In this document: positions 20,062 through 29,343 of the stretch, in pieces
How the letters are laid out: the number at the start of each line of letters is the position of its first letter
Numbering within the stretch: the stretch's first letter is position 1
Position numbers and translations under genes: made by a program
Assembly: GCA_009746045.1 (NCBI GenBank)
Contig: RPFO01000102.1
Span: 2,780,534 to 2,816,305, forward strand
Direction of reading: 5' to 3'
DNA from: Mesostigma viride
Lineage: Eukaryota > Streptophyta > Mesostigmatophyceae > Mesostigmatales > Mesostigmataceae
Length of the DNA stretch: 35,772 bases
Notes under the pieces: model-generated
What the model was told of the DNA's origin: nothing
The model's database searches: none
Seen by the model: the letters and a program-made list of their open reading frames with translations, nothing else

Positions 20062-23000
20062 GTGAGAAACAGTTTTTACCCCCATTAGTGTGCGTGTTTT
20101 TTTTAACGGTTTCGTTATTCCTTATCTCTGCTAAGCTCGTCTGACCATGAATGGGTCATTTCGCAGAGTGACCCTAACCTGAACCAACAAGTATGCTTTT
20201 CCCTGTTGTTTTGATTTCAGAGGAAGCGGGGGGCAGACGAAAAGAAGTCAGAGGATCCCAAGAAGAGCGGGACAACAACGGAGGTGAGCGATAAGTAATC
20301 CTGTGTTTTTCGCCTTTGTTCTTTGTTCATTTGTCCATCATTTCTGAGTTGCCGTTTCCTTCGCATGTGTGATTAATTTATGGAGGGTCATTTCGCAGAG
20401 TGACCCTAAACTTTTTCAACGAGTATGCTTTCCTCTGTCTTGCTGCATCCAGAGGAAGAAAGGGGGAGATGAGACAGAGTCTCAGGGGAACGCCGAGGTT
20501 GGGAGTGGGGAGGAGAAATTGCGGGTGAGCTAATAATTTTTTCGCCGCTTCATAGTGCATGTCAGTTAGTCGTTCGTTCTGTTTGAGATTTTTTTATGAA
20601 GGGTCACTTCGCAGAGTGACCCTAAACTTTTTTTCCGATTATGCTTTTGTTTCGTTTTGTGGACCTGTGTGCAGCCGATCCAGTTGAGGGGCTTGGAAAC
20701 TTGGAAGTCATGGTTGACGACTTACGAAAAACATCTGAACGATGACGCCAAGTCGTTCTTGAGCACCTTTGTGTCGAAGGAGATCGAAGTTGCGATCGAT
20801 GACGGTGTCTGGCATGAGAGGATGGAAGTAATACATGATATGGCCAGGCCTGATGAGATAATGAACCCTTGGAGTGAATCTGGTCTTCGTGCCTTTTTGT
20901 TCGAAGTCATGGGGCGGAGCCTTAGAGGCAAAAGGGTGAAGGGGGAAGAAATGGCATCTCTCTTCGACACCTTCGAGTTGCTTGTTACCGAGTGCGGGTC
21001 GAATATACCCGACGCAGTGGATGTTACAGCTTATGTTCCTCGAAGCCTGCTCGTCTGGATCAAGCTGTCTTGTGCGACCAAACAGTACTGCAAGGACACG
21101 AGACAGCACCCATTGTCACACGAGTATTTTGACATCATCATATCTGTCTGCAGGTGGGAAATGTACCAGGTCCTAGAGCAGGGGAAGACAGGTGAGGATT
21201 GGGACACCTCCCCGCTGACGGAAACGGATGTCAATCTGCTCTTGAAGAAAGGGTTCAAGGCTGCACAGTTCGACTGGGATGTCTTCGGCGACTTTCTGAT
21301 CGCCATGGACCACTCGGTATCTCCCGAGTTGTTCAGGGCTGGTTCGGAAGTGATTGAAGATTTGGATGGGGTTAGATCGCACTTCCTTTCGTCGTATTCA
21401 GTGTGGATGGCGCAGTTTAGGGTGAACCCAGACCCTATTCTTCCGAGTCGAGCTGTTGAATTGTTTCTTCAGTTGTGCGAGGATGAGATCCTGCGTTTTC
21501 GTCAGAGTGGGGAGTTCGACATGGCCGGACAGTATGAGCCCCCACGAAAGGAGGTTGTCGCATGGCTTGAGTACAAGGGGATCGACGACTGCCTGTCGTT
21601 AGTGACGGCGAACATAAACGAGAAATCATGGAGTCAGGACATGCTATCTCACTTGTTTTTTCTTCGGACGTTTTTCGAAAACGAACTGAGCCACACAACT
21701 CCATCTGAGATGTGGCCGATCGGACAAGTGTTGCGGGAGTGGAGATTTGACATTGAGGTAATTATTGACATTTGTGTACATTTTTATTCAGTCCGTTTAG
21801 ATTAGTGTTGTGTATTTCTTTTGTTGAAAATTGTTACTAACGATGAACGCATTTCTTGCTCTACTTCCCGCCAGGAGGGTGACATTCCATGTTTTGAGGG
21901 ACAAAGTCCTTCAGCGTGGAAACCGGAGGTAAGCAAATGCCGCTAAAGGTTCGGGGTCGATTTGTGAAGATAGGATATTCAAGAAATAGTTCCTGTTTTG
22001 ACTGACTTTGTATATTTATCTGAACGCACGTTTCGTCTTGCAGGATGACGATCAACCTTTTGAAGAGGTCGAAGGGATGGGGACGGAGAACGTAGAGGTA
22101 GGAAATTTGTTTCATTTTACTGTTCAAGCTTAGGGTTGGGGTCGCTCCGCAGAGCAACGTTGCAAAAATTAATGCTCGTTTTTTTTATGTCATCGTCTGA
22201 ATTATTATTTTTTTTTTTCATGCAGGAGGTGGACGAGAAGGAAGAGGAGGAGAAGGAGCAGGAGGTGGACGAGGAGGAAGAGGAGGAGGAGCACGAGGAG
22301 GAGGAGGAGGAGGAGGAAGAAAATGAGCCCGAGCCAACTCCGAAGGGGAAGGGAAAGGCAAAGGTTTGTACAATGTTTTTTAATTTTTTAACGCTGAAGG
22401 TCGCGCTGCAGAGCTAGGATGCCAGAGTTCAGATTACTCTTCTTAATACATTTCGCTTCATGTGTATGTTGTGTGTTGTTAATATACCTTCCAGCAGGCT
22501 AAAAAAAGGCGACGACGACATTCCAGGATCCCAAGAAGCTTATTGACAGAAAGAATAAGGTGAAGACTATCTGTGATATTGGCGACCTCATCCTAGGCAA
22601 GCCCCCTAAGGATGTTACGATGGGTGCCGGGGAGTTTCGCAAGTATCTCGCCCAACTACGCGTTGAAGCGGCGGCCGATTTCGCAAAGCAATCTGACACC
22701 TTCAACGGTGAGCTGGCCTATGATTTCGTCAACCAAGTCAAGTCCAAGGGCACCGAAAAGTTCAAGTGGAAACCAAAGGAGTACACGGAGGCGAAGGTGG
22801 ACAAGGTCATCAAGTTCATGAAGTTGGATCTCAAGAGAAGGGATCGTGAACGGGCGAAGCTGCTTGAGGGTCAGGCAAAAGCGTCCAAAAAGAAGAGGGA
22901 TGCGGATAAAAAGGAGAAGGGGAAGGATAAGGGGGTGGAAATGGAGGATGACGCGGCCGGGGGGAGAAGGGCGGGAAGGGAAAGAAGGGGAAGAAGGCGG

Positions 23001-25916
23001 GAGAAAAGGAAGAGGTGCGTTTTTCGCGGAATTTTTTATTTAGAGGGGTAGCTCTGTGGAGTGAACCTTTTTACCTTCTCCGTGCTTTGCACCCTATTCG
23101 GTATTTTTTGTCTGCACGCCGACTATTTGCAAACGTTAAACTATTTATTGTTTTCCTGTCTCATCTTCGTCAATGTCTTCCTCCAGGGTGGCGAGGGGGA
23201 GAAAGGCGGAAAAGGAAAGAAGGGGAAGAAGGCGGGAGAAAAGGAAGCGGTGCGTTTTTGGTGATTTAGATTCAGAGGGGTAGCTCCGTGGAGTGACCCT
23301 TTTTACCTTCTGTGTTCTTAGCACCCTACTCTGAGATTTTCCTACGCTCGCGGACTATATGCATACGTTAAACTATTTATTGCTTTCTTGTCTCATGTTC
23401 GTCAATGCCTTCGTTCAGGGTGCCGAGGGGGAAGGAGACGGTGACGGAAGGTTGGCCGGCAATGATGCCGTTTTTGCACTCGTCAAGGAGATGCTTAACT
23501 ACGTCGAAGCCAGGGGCAAGGCGCCGGCGTCGGATATATTAAAGTGGCCTACCTTCTCCCCTTTTCTTGAGCTTCTGAAAGCACTTTCAAAGCTCTTCAA
23601 GGAGGGGATCCTGACGAGTAGTGGAAAGGTGGACAAGGAGCCGATCATCAAAGATTGGAAGATGGCAACGACCGTGGACTCCGAGAAGGAGATCAGGGAC
23701 AAAGCCATTCGGGACGCGAATGCTGTGCGGGAATCCCGTTGGATTCGACCGAGTGACTTCATCGATACCGGTTGCAATAGCATGCGCATTCACACCGTCA
23801 ACGGGCTGATTTTGCCTGACAACATGAGGCAGCGGTTGCTAAGCGATGAGGTGTTCAGGGAGAACGGGCGCATCTTGCTGAATGCAAAGACAAACAGTTT
23901 GCATTTTAAGGTGTGCATCCCTGTGTGGCAGTTCGCCTTTCAAGCGCTTGCGGAAACCAAGCCAAGCCTCTTCGCCAAACACATCACGTCCACCGGCCCT
24001 TACCGGGATTGGCTGAAAAAATGCCATGGCGCTAGGACTGACGCGGAGTTCGTGGGCTCGCGTTACTTTCGCCCCTTGTCCGACAAGGAGATTGAGAAGT
24101 ATCTTGGAACCAAGTCCACCGCTTCTTTCCTCAAGAGAGGTGTTGAGTTCCGGACCTATGCACGAGTCGGGGAACAAGACGACGTTCTGCCCTTTGATTT
24201 TCAACCAAGGGAGGTCTTCAGCCTAATAAGCCAGGCCTCCTTAAAGGCATTCGACCCAAGATTTCACGAAGAACATCCTGATGGCGAATATCTCGTTCTT
24301 CGATATGCGGTGGTCGACGGAAACCACTATTTCAAGGGTTTAAAGTCTTTCAAGCAATTGGAGGGGGAATGGACGCCCGGTGTGACACATGTTAAGAAAC
24401 TAATGTGTGAAGGGGGGGCAGCGTCTGAGAACGCGAAGGACAGTGCCGCGGCGGCTAAACTTTTCTCATCCCTTATGGAACAATTCCATACTGGGTACGG
24501 GGGAACGAACGTCATTCTGCTTCGGGGGGCCGACCTTCTTCCAAATTGGGACGAGTGTAAAAAGTTCCCGGAAATATCTGTAAGTGGTAGTTCTATCTAT
24601 GGCAATGGTGACGCTGCAGTTCCACCACTTCGTCGTGTTATGTCGAGTAAGGGTCGCACTGTGGAGTGACCATGTCAAAAGTCTTCCTTTATCATGCATT
24701 ATAAATGCGGGAAGTCGCACACAGAAACGACAATGGCAGTCAAACTCTCATCCCGACATATTTCTGGGGTGGTTTCGCAGAGTGACCCTAACTTACCGAT
24801 TTCGGCGCTGAAGACCATTTTTCGCGCTCCCGTGCGTTCATAACGTCACGCTGCAAGTCGACCCTTGAATTGTTCTTGTGTGTCAATTTTTCGTTCCTCT
24901 GTTCGTGACAGGAGGTTGGGAAGAAGAAGCTGGATCGCCTATTCGAAATCTCCAAGGGCGCCAATGCCGAAGATCAGGCGGTAGCGGATCGGACGCTTGG
25001 GCAGGCGCTTCTGGATGTTTGGAATTACAACAGGCTGTACTTGCACGGCGTCGTGAAGCAGGGCAAAGGGCATTTTATTCCCGATGGCCATTACACGAAC
25101 CTGCTGGCGTACATCCTGCCGGCCACCAAACAATCAGTCGGGAGGGAAGGGAGTTTGGAGGGGAGTAAGGAGGATAAGGGGGAGTTGAGGGAGGAAGAAG
25201 GCGAGCGGAAAAAAAACAAGGCCCAACCTTCCCAAATTTCAAATTACAATCGAGTTCTGGCGAACACCTTCCTGCGCCTCACAAAGGCCAGGCCGGATGA
25301 TGAGAATGACGTCACACCAGCTTCTGAGGAGACTATGACTCTCAGATGCCGGTTCGCTAACGCCGAGGGCACCAAGAAGGGGCAAAAGGTGTCCTGGACG
25401 TCTGTAAGGAACCTGGCGTCGTTTCCGATGATGGACGCTGTGTGTGAATGCATCATGAGTGGGGAGGTTGGGCCCGAAAAGCTGTCAAAGTTGGTGGAGT
25501 TGGCCAAGGACGTACTTGAGTGCGTTCGCCAATTCATCCTTATTAAGTTTCAGGAAAAGCCCGACTTGGATGGCGAATGTAAGGGGGGGGCTGATATGGA
25601 GTACAAGGCTTCTCGCTTATTTGAAGAGGTGTTCGGCTGTCGACTACTTGGGCGGATGCCAAGGAACAAGGACGTCGTCGATCGATTCCTTGCATTTTGG
25701 GAGAAGGCCGTCATCATCACGCGCAATGTCGCCTACCTCTTAATAAGATTAAACCTTGCCACGACCACCATTGCCGGAGCCGCTAGATCTTACCCTGCAT
25801 GTCTGGCAATGAACACTTCATATCTCCTTATAATTATAGTAGTCTCGAGTGATTTATCTAGTACCAAATCCGAAAGGCTCGCATCACTCCCCGGAAAGGA
25901 GAACTTTTGCGGATGA
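18589..25916 (+). CDS. Multi-exon gene, large charged protein of unknown function (3' part)
   Basis: Eleven exons: 18589-20061, 20221-20283, 20453-20524, 20675-21757, 21875-21928, 22044-22097, 22226-22363, 22495-23014, 23187-23249, 23419-24579, 24912-25916. All ten introns are GT-AG and all are phase 0. Together they give about 1890 residues, ending at TGA 25914. The first exon opens with an acceptor and no ATG, so the start lies upstream, perhaps beyond the retrotransposon. The layout is: charged Lys/Glu segment, Ser/Pro-rich region with an RS-like basic stretch, a long coiled coil, two short Lys-rich exons, a 361-residue globular exon, a Glu run, a second Lys-rich part, then two globular exons. 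No known domain was recognised. The basic Ser/Pro region suggests a nuclear protein, but that is inference. Confidence 0.75.
20153..20174 (+). repeat. Intronic hairpin motif, intron 1
   Basis: GGGTCATTTCG then CAGAGTGACCC. The outer six pairs are intact, followed by G-T wobbles and a CGCA loop. It sits 46 bases before the acceptor at 20220. The following 30 bases (CCCTAA...GTATGCTTTTCC) are shared with introns 2 and 3. Confidence 0.9.
20221..20283 (+). CDS. Unknown gene, exon 2
   Basis: Twenty-one codons, phase 0 at both ends, flanked by TTGATTTCAG and GTGAGC. Starts AGGAAG and encodes a Lys/Glu-rich peptide like that of exon 3, which suggests the exon and its intron were duplicated. Confidence 0.75.
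20385..20406 (+). repeat. Intronic hairpin motif, intron 2
   Basis: Identical over the 22 bases to the intron 1 copy (GGGTCATTTCG/CAGAGTGACCC), 46 bases before the acceptor at 20452. The downstream AAACTTTTTCAACGAGTATG is also closely shared. Confidence 0.9.
20453..20524 (+). CDS. Unknown gene, exon 3
   Basis: Twenty-four codons, phase 0 at both ends, between GCTGCATCCAG and GTGAGC. It starts AGGAAG like exon 2 and is again Lys/Glu/Gly-rich. Confidence 0.75.
20601..20622 (+). repeat. Intronic hairpin motif, intron 3
   Basis: GGGTCACTTCG then CAGAGTGACCC. Position 7 is C, restoring a C-G pair where introns 1 and 2 have T-G. It lies 52 bases before the acceptor at 20674. The flank AAACTTTTT...ATGCTTTT is shared with introns 1 and 2. 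Confidence 0.9.
20675..21757 (+). CDS. Unknown gene, exon 4 (361 codons)
   Basis: Acceptor GTGTGCAG at 20674, donor GAG then GTAATT at 21758, phase 0. The peptide is non-repetitive, rich in Trp, Phe and acidic residues, and looks like a folded helical domain. I do not recognise a family and see no catalytic motif. This is the strongest single piece of coding evidence in the gene: an 1.1-kb frame bounded exactly by splice sites. Confidence 0.8.
21875..21928 (+). CDS. Unknown gene, exon 5
   Basis: Eighteen codons between CTTCCCGCCAG and GTAAGC, phase 0. Acidic and Pro-containing linker-like peptide. The preceding intron (21758-21874) carries no clear hairpin motif. Confidence 0.65.
22044..22097 (+). 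CDS. Unknown gene, exon 6
   Basis: Eighteen codons between CGTCTTGCAG and GTAGGA, phase 0, same length as exon 5 and similarly acidic. The intron before it (21929-22043) has no clear hairpin motif either. Confidence 0.65.
22139..22160 (+). repeat. Intronic hairpin motif, intron 6
   Basis: GGGTCGCTCCG then CAGAGCAACGT. The inner stem GCTC/GAGC is intact and position 6-17 is a G-C pair in place of the usual G-T, while the outer stem is partly lost. The acceptor is at 22225. Confidence 0.75.
22226..22363 (+). CDS. Unknown gene, exon 7 (Glu-rich)
   Basis: Forty-six codons between CATGCAG and GTTTGT, phase 0. It encodes an almost continuous Glu run with interspersed Asp, Val and Lys, ending in a Pro/Lys tail. 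It could be a flexible acidic linker or a histone/basic-protein binding stretch; the function is not known. Confidence 0.7.
22399..22417 (+). repeat. Intronic hairpin motif, intron 7 (partial)
   Basis: GGTCGCGCTGCAGAGCTAGG keeps the central GCTGCAGAGC of the motif and the left arm but not the right GACCC arm. Acceptor at 22494. Confidence 0.65.
22495..23014 (+). CDS. Unknown gene, exon 8 (with two one-base breaks)
   Basis: The best acceptor is ATACCTTCCAG at 22494, but the phase-0 frame from there hits a stop at 22561 unless the A7 tract at 22501-22507 is one base short; alternatively an acceptor at 22526 (CATTCCAG) gives the right frame directly. The frame from 22527 is clearly protein-like, with a folded part of about 110 residues then a Lys-rich tail. 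A second break lies at the G6 tract 22959-22964: one extra G would give a Gly/Lys tail matching exon 9. Donor GAG then GTGCGT at 23015. Confidence 0.6.
23046..23067 (+). repeat. Intronic hairpin motif, intron 8
   Basis: GGGTAGCTCTG then TGGAGTGAACC, inner stem intact with a T-G wobble at 10-13. Intron 8 (23015-23186) and intron 9 (23250-23418) are alignable along their whole length, including GTGCGTTTTT at the donor and CGTTAAACTATTTATTG near the acceptor. Confidence 0.8.
23187..23249 (+). CDS. Unknown gene, exon 9 (Gly/Lys repeat)
   Basis: Twenty-one codons between CTTCCTCCAG and GTGCGT, phase 0. The nucleotide sequence is almost the same as the end of exon 8 (22960-23014), so this exon together with intron 8 or 9 is a recent tandem duplication of an exon-intron unit. 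Confidence 0.7.
23278..23299 (+). repeat. Intronic hairpin motif, intron 9
   Basis: GGGTAGCTCCG then TGGAGTGACCC. Pair 10-13 is C-G here and T-A in the array copy at 10333, a two-sided change that keeps pairing. Acceptor at 23418. Confidence 0.85.
23419..24579 (+). CDS. Unknown gene, exon 10 (387 codons)
   Basis: Acceptor CGTTCAG at 23418, donor TCT then GTAAGT at 24580, phase 0. After a Gly/Glu/Asp-rich start of about 15 residues the peptide is non-repetitive, with mixed helix/strand character and many aromatic residues. I do not recognise a family. Codon use is GC-leaning like exons 4 and 11, which supports it as real coding sequence. Confidence 0.8.
24651..24672 (+). repeat. Intronic hairpin motif, intron 10 copy a
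   Basis: GGGTCGCACTG then TGGAGTGACCA, with one mismatch in the inner stem. Intron 10 is longer than the others (332 bp) and carries more than one copy. Confidence 0.75.
24767..24788 (+). repeat. Intronic hairpin motif, intron 10 copy b
   Basis: GGGTGGTTTCG then CAGAGTGACCC followed by TAACTTACCG, close to the intron 1-3 version. A weaker third copy, CGTCACGCTGCAAGTCGACC, lies at 24844-24863. Acceptor at 24911. Confidence 0.75.
24912..25916 (+). CDS. Unknown gene, terminal exon 11
   Basis: Acceptor GTTCGTGACAG at 24911, phase 0; 334 codons to TGA 25914-25916. The first ~75 residues look folded. A charged Glu/Lys segment follows at about 76-105, then about 200 mostly helical residues, and a hydrophobic stretch near the end (around 25780-25840). 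No known domain. The last 45 or so residues have a less protein-like composition, so an undetected splice near 25740-25790 that would change the C-terminus is possible. Confidence 0.7.
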   Translation, partial: EVGKKKLDRLFEISKGANAEDQAVADRTLGQALLDVWNYNRLYLHGVVKQGKGHFIPDGHYTNLLAYILPATKQSVGREGSLEGSKEDKGELREEEGERKKNKAQPSQISNYNRVLANTFLRLTKARPDDENDVTPASEETMTLRCRFANAEGTKKGQKVSWTSVRNLASFPMMDAVCECIMSGEVGPEKLSKLVELAKDVLECVRQFILIKFQEKPDLDGECKGGADMEYKASRLFEEVFGCRLLGRMPRNKDVVDRFLAFWEKAVIITRNVAYLLIRLNLATTTIAGAARSYPACLAMNTSYLLIIIVVSSDLSSTKSERLASLPGKENFCG

Positions 25917-25956
25917 CTGTAGGTGTAAGTTGGCGATGCCATGGTAACCGGAGACG

Positions 25957-26014
25957 TCCGTCCTATAGTCAGCGAAAGTTGGTGCGAGAGGTCCCCAGTT
26001 CGATTCCGGTCGGA
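25957..26014 (+). other. tRNA-like relic or SINE-type promoter remnant
   Basis: TCCGTCC at the left nearly complements GGTCGGA at the right (one mismatch), as in a tRNA acceptor stem, and GTTCGATTCC is a good B box/T-loop. An A-box-like TATAGTCAGCGAAAGTTGG lies between. At 58 bases it is too short for a complete tRNA and the anticodon arm is not clear, so this is at best a degraded tRNA-derived sequence. Confidence 0.35.
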
Positions 26015-27842
26015 TTCATTTGCAGATCGCGTTTTTCCGCGTTTTCCGCGGCCCGGCACTGAACGCAAATGGTTTTCACCTTTGCGGAGTGCCTGATCAG
26101 AATACTAAGTATAGTACGTTCAATTGGCTTTGGCTGTCCAAGGGACTAGCGTGCCCAGCTATAGGTTGTCCGCCGGGTACCTAGCTGGCCCCGCAGGAAC
26201 GCAAGATTGTCAGTATCAGCATGCCTGACAGAAGGGATTTTGACCGCGATGACGAACTGAACAGTGCTCAAGTGCAGGCCGGTTGGGTGCTCCTCAACTG
26301 ACCCGACTCAGGAGAGCCGCTCAAGTGCGCCTGCTGATTCTCGGACCAAGCGTGCCAGTATAAACTTTCAGCTCAACGAAGCAGACCTCACTTGCAGCGC
26401 TATACTACATACACAACCCGGCGGCCGGCCAGCCCCCGCGCGCCAGCAGCCGCAAGGAGGGCGGCTCCCTCCCTCTGCAACTGGCTGGGCGTACGGCCTG
26501 AGACTGGCCTCGCACTGACGGTGCTGGAGGAGCACACATGTCAGTGACGGCCTGGCCGCTGCATGGTCGAGAAGCTGACCTCGCTGACCGGCTGACATCG
26601 CGCTGTCTGACAGACAACACGGTCACTCAGAGGATCGAGGCCCTGGGGTCTCCAATGCGGAAACCAACTGAACTGGCAAGGTCTCCCACAATTAACTTCA
26701 ACCCATGCAGCTCACAGCGCTGCAAGCTGCGCGGCGTATAGCTCGATCTTCCGATCGAGGCGCATGCATGGCCCATGCAGCCCTAGTTTAATTCTCGCCT
26801 AAATCAGGTGCACTAGCTGGAGGGCTGCCGACTGAAGTGCGGCTAAGTTGCTCGTCAACTTCGGAAGGCTACTAAGCTAGCTTGACGCCATCAACCGCCC
26901 CAATCGAGGCCCTGGCCGCCCAGGTAACGGACTACATGCAGCCGACTCAGCACAGACGGCCACTGGTCATCGCCGCGCCCGGCCGGCCGGCAGACCGGGA
27001 TGGCTGAGCCTCCAGACTGTGCCGCATGCACTCCTATGCGGGCCTATTAATTGCGGTCAGCGACCACCTCGGTCACCACGGATGCCATCACCATGCACGA
27101 AGCTGCAGCTGGAGCTGGAAGCCGCATGCCATGCAACGCTGAGCAGAAGCACATGAGGACACCGACGGCGCGCGCCCGCCGCGAGTGCCGAGTGCTGAGT
27201 GGTGCTGCGTCGTACGTTTCCGGCGGCAGGAGCCAGGGGAGACGGCTACCACTCATGCGCCGGGAAGAGCTCAAGAGCAACTAGGGTGGTTTTACCGGAT
27301 TAGGATACATTTTTTTGTCTAGGATACATTTGATGCACTGTGCAGTTTTCAGATGTGTTTGTGGGGGTTGATTGCGCCTAGCATGCATTTTATTGAAGCA
27401 ATGAGTTTCCCAAGATATACATTATATAAACTAAGACAATTGACCCATTAACGCAATGAGACAACATCAATGAGACAACATATGCCAATTGAAGGCTGCC
27501 CGCAACTTTATTCCAAGTTCATTATTATATGATTCCAAGACCATAACTCTTCCAAGACCGTACATCTTCAAGATATAGCACTACAGACACCCACGCGGCT
27601 TCCGCGGTCATCACGCTCCTCCTCCAAGACAACTCAACCTTACAGGACGTTGGGCCATCATACGTCCGGAATAATTGTGTCACTTATTACATAACCAAAC
27701 TTTTTGAGGGATCGCCATGGTTGCATGGTTTCAACACATGCGCCCTGCACTCATGTGCATCAAAGGTGTTGCGTAGTGCCAACTCAGTGTCAAAGAACTG
27801 ATTCAATAATATTTCCCGTATGGCCATGAAGGCCCACATGAG
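26015..27842. other. Intergenic sequence, no gene seen
   Basis: 26015-27290 is GC-rich with many short open frames, none with splice-site support or a recognisable product. 27290-27842 is AT-rich and equally empty. No arrays, tRNAs or LTRs were recognised. Confidence 0.55.
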
Positions 27843-27922
27843 TTAAACATGGCCGAGAGTGATTGCATCATCCTTCTTGGCGACATCGGTCTTGACGACG
27901 TCGATGGGGAAGACGGCAGCAC
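27843..27922 (-). CDS. Possible terminal exon of a minus-strand gene
   Basis: On the minus strand an acceptor with a pyrimidine-rich tract and CATGCAG precedes a short frame that ends at TAA (plus-strand 27843-27845). The 26-residue peptide (AAVFPIDVVKTDVAKKDDA and a short tail) has ordinary protein composition. The rest of the gene would lie to the right, but the 28.0-29.0 kb array intervenes and no upstream exon was found. It may be chance. Confidence 0.3.
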
Positions 27923-28009
27923 CTGCATGTGAACAAAAGAATCCATGAACTGTGGCATCCAAAGGCAACAACATATTAGCATCCCATTGAACACGAAGCC
28001 ACGCTGACC

Positions 28010-29000
28010 CGGCCATCCAGCCGCCCACGCAGCCACAGAGCCAGCCAGCCACGCAGTGACGCACCCACCCAGCCACACATCCACGCATCCACGCACCCGG
28101 CACCCCCCCCCCCCCCAGCCAGCCACGCAGCCACGCAGCCACGCAGCCACGCAGCAGCGCAGCCACGCAGCCACACAGCCACGCACCCTCCTTTCCAGCC
28201 ACGCAGCCACGCAGCCACGCAGCCACGCAGCCACGCAGCCACGCAGCCACGCAGCAGCGCAGCTACACGCAGCCACACAGCCACGCACCCTCCTTTCCAG
28301 CCAAGCAGCCACGCAGCCACGCAGCCACGCAGCCACGCAGCAGCGCAGCCACGCAGCCACACAGCCACGCACCCTCCTTTCCAGCCACGCAGCCACGCAG
28401 CCACGCAGCAGCGCAGCCACGCAGCCACACAGCCACGCACCCTCCTTTCCAGCCAAGCAGCCACGCAGCCACGCAGCCACGCAGCAGCGCAGCCACGCAG
28501 CCACACAGCCACGCAGCCACGCAGCCACGCAGCCACGCAGCAGCGCAGCCACGCAGCCACGCAGCCACGCAGCAGCGCAGCCACGCAGCCACACAGCCAC
28601 GCACCCTCCTTTCCAGCCACGCAGCCACGCAGCCACGCAGCCACGCAGCCACGCAGCCACGCAGCCACGCAGCCACGCAGCCACGCAGCAGCGCAGCCAC
28701 GCAGCCACACAGCCACGCACCCTCCTTTCCAGCCAAGCAGCCACGCAGCCACGCAGCAGCGCAGCCACGCAGCCACACAGCCACGCACCCTCCTTTCCAG
28801 CCACGCAGCCACGCAGCAGCGCAGCCACGCAGCCACGCAGCAGCGCAGCCACGCAGCCACACAGCCACGCAGCCACGCAGCCACGCAGCAGCGCAGCCAC
28901 GCAGCCACGCAGCCACGCAGCCACGCAGCCACGCAGCAGCGCAGCCACGCAGCCACACAGCCACGCACCCTCCTTTCCAGCCAAGCAGCCACGCAGTCAC
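28010..29000. repeat. 8-bp (AGCCACGC) microsatellite array with higher-order blocks
   Basis: Base unit AGCCACGC with AGCAGCGC and AGCCACAC variants. A CACCCTCCTTTCCAGCCA word recurs about eight times (near 28187, 28285, 28371, 28437, 28603, 28718, 28785, 28966), breaking the array into blocks of 66-180 bp. A C14 run lies at 28103-28116. All frames on both strands are open for up to 1 kb; not coding evidence. A C-rich tail follows to 29055. Confidence 0.95.
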
Positions 29001-29071
29001 ACAGTCAAACCCCCCTACACCCCCCCCCCACACACCCCCCCACCCCACCCACTCAACACTACACGAATGAC

Positions 29072-29207
29072 TCACAAAGAACTGCTGCACCACCGATGAT
29101 CCCTGCGGGAACTGCTCTGCTGCCGACGGTCCCTGCGAAAACTGCTGCAGTGCCGACAATGCCTGTGGAAACTGCGACATTGCCGACGCTGCCTGCGGGA
29201 ACTGAAG

Positions 29208-29267
<60 letters not shown>

Positions 29268-29304
29268 AGTTGTTGCTGCAGTTGCTGCTGCAGTTGCTGC
29301 TGCA

Positions 29305-29343
<39 letters not shown>

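Noticed and set aside
19396-20085. Minus-strand Leu/Arg/Phe-rich frame of 229 codons
   Set aside because: Antisense of the Lys/Glu coiled coil of exon 1; such codon composition on one strand opens the opposite strand.
25790-26068. Minus-strand frame containing NRTGDLS
   Set aside because: This peptide is the familiar antisense translation of a tRNA T-arm; it reflects the tRNA-like relic, not a protein.
27803-29180. Long Cys/Val/Ala/Trp and Ser/His/Ala/Gln frames on both strands
   Set aside because: Products of the 8-bp AGCCACGC array; only the short splice-bounded tail at 27843-27922 has ordinary composition.
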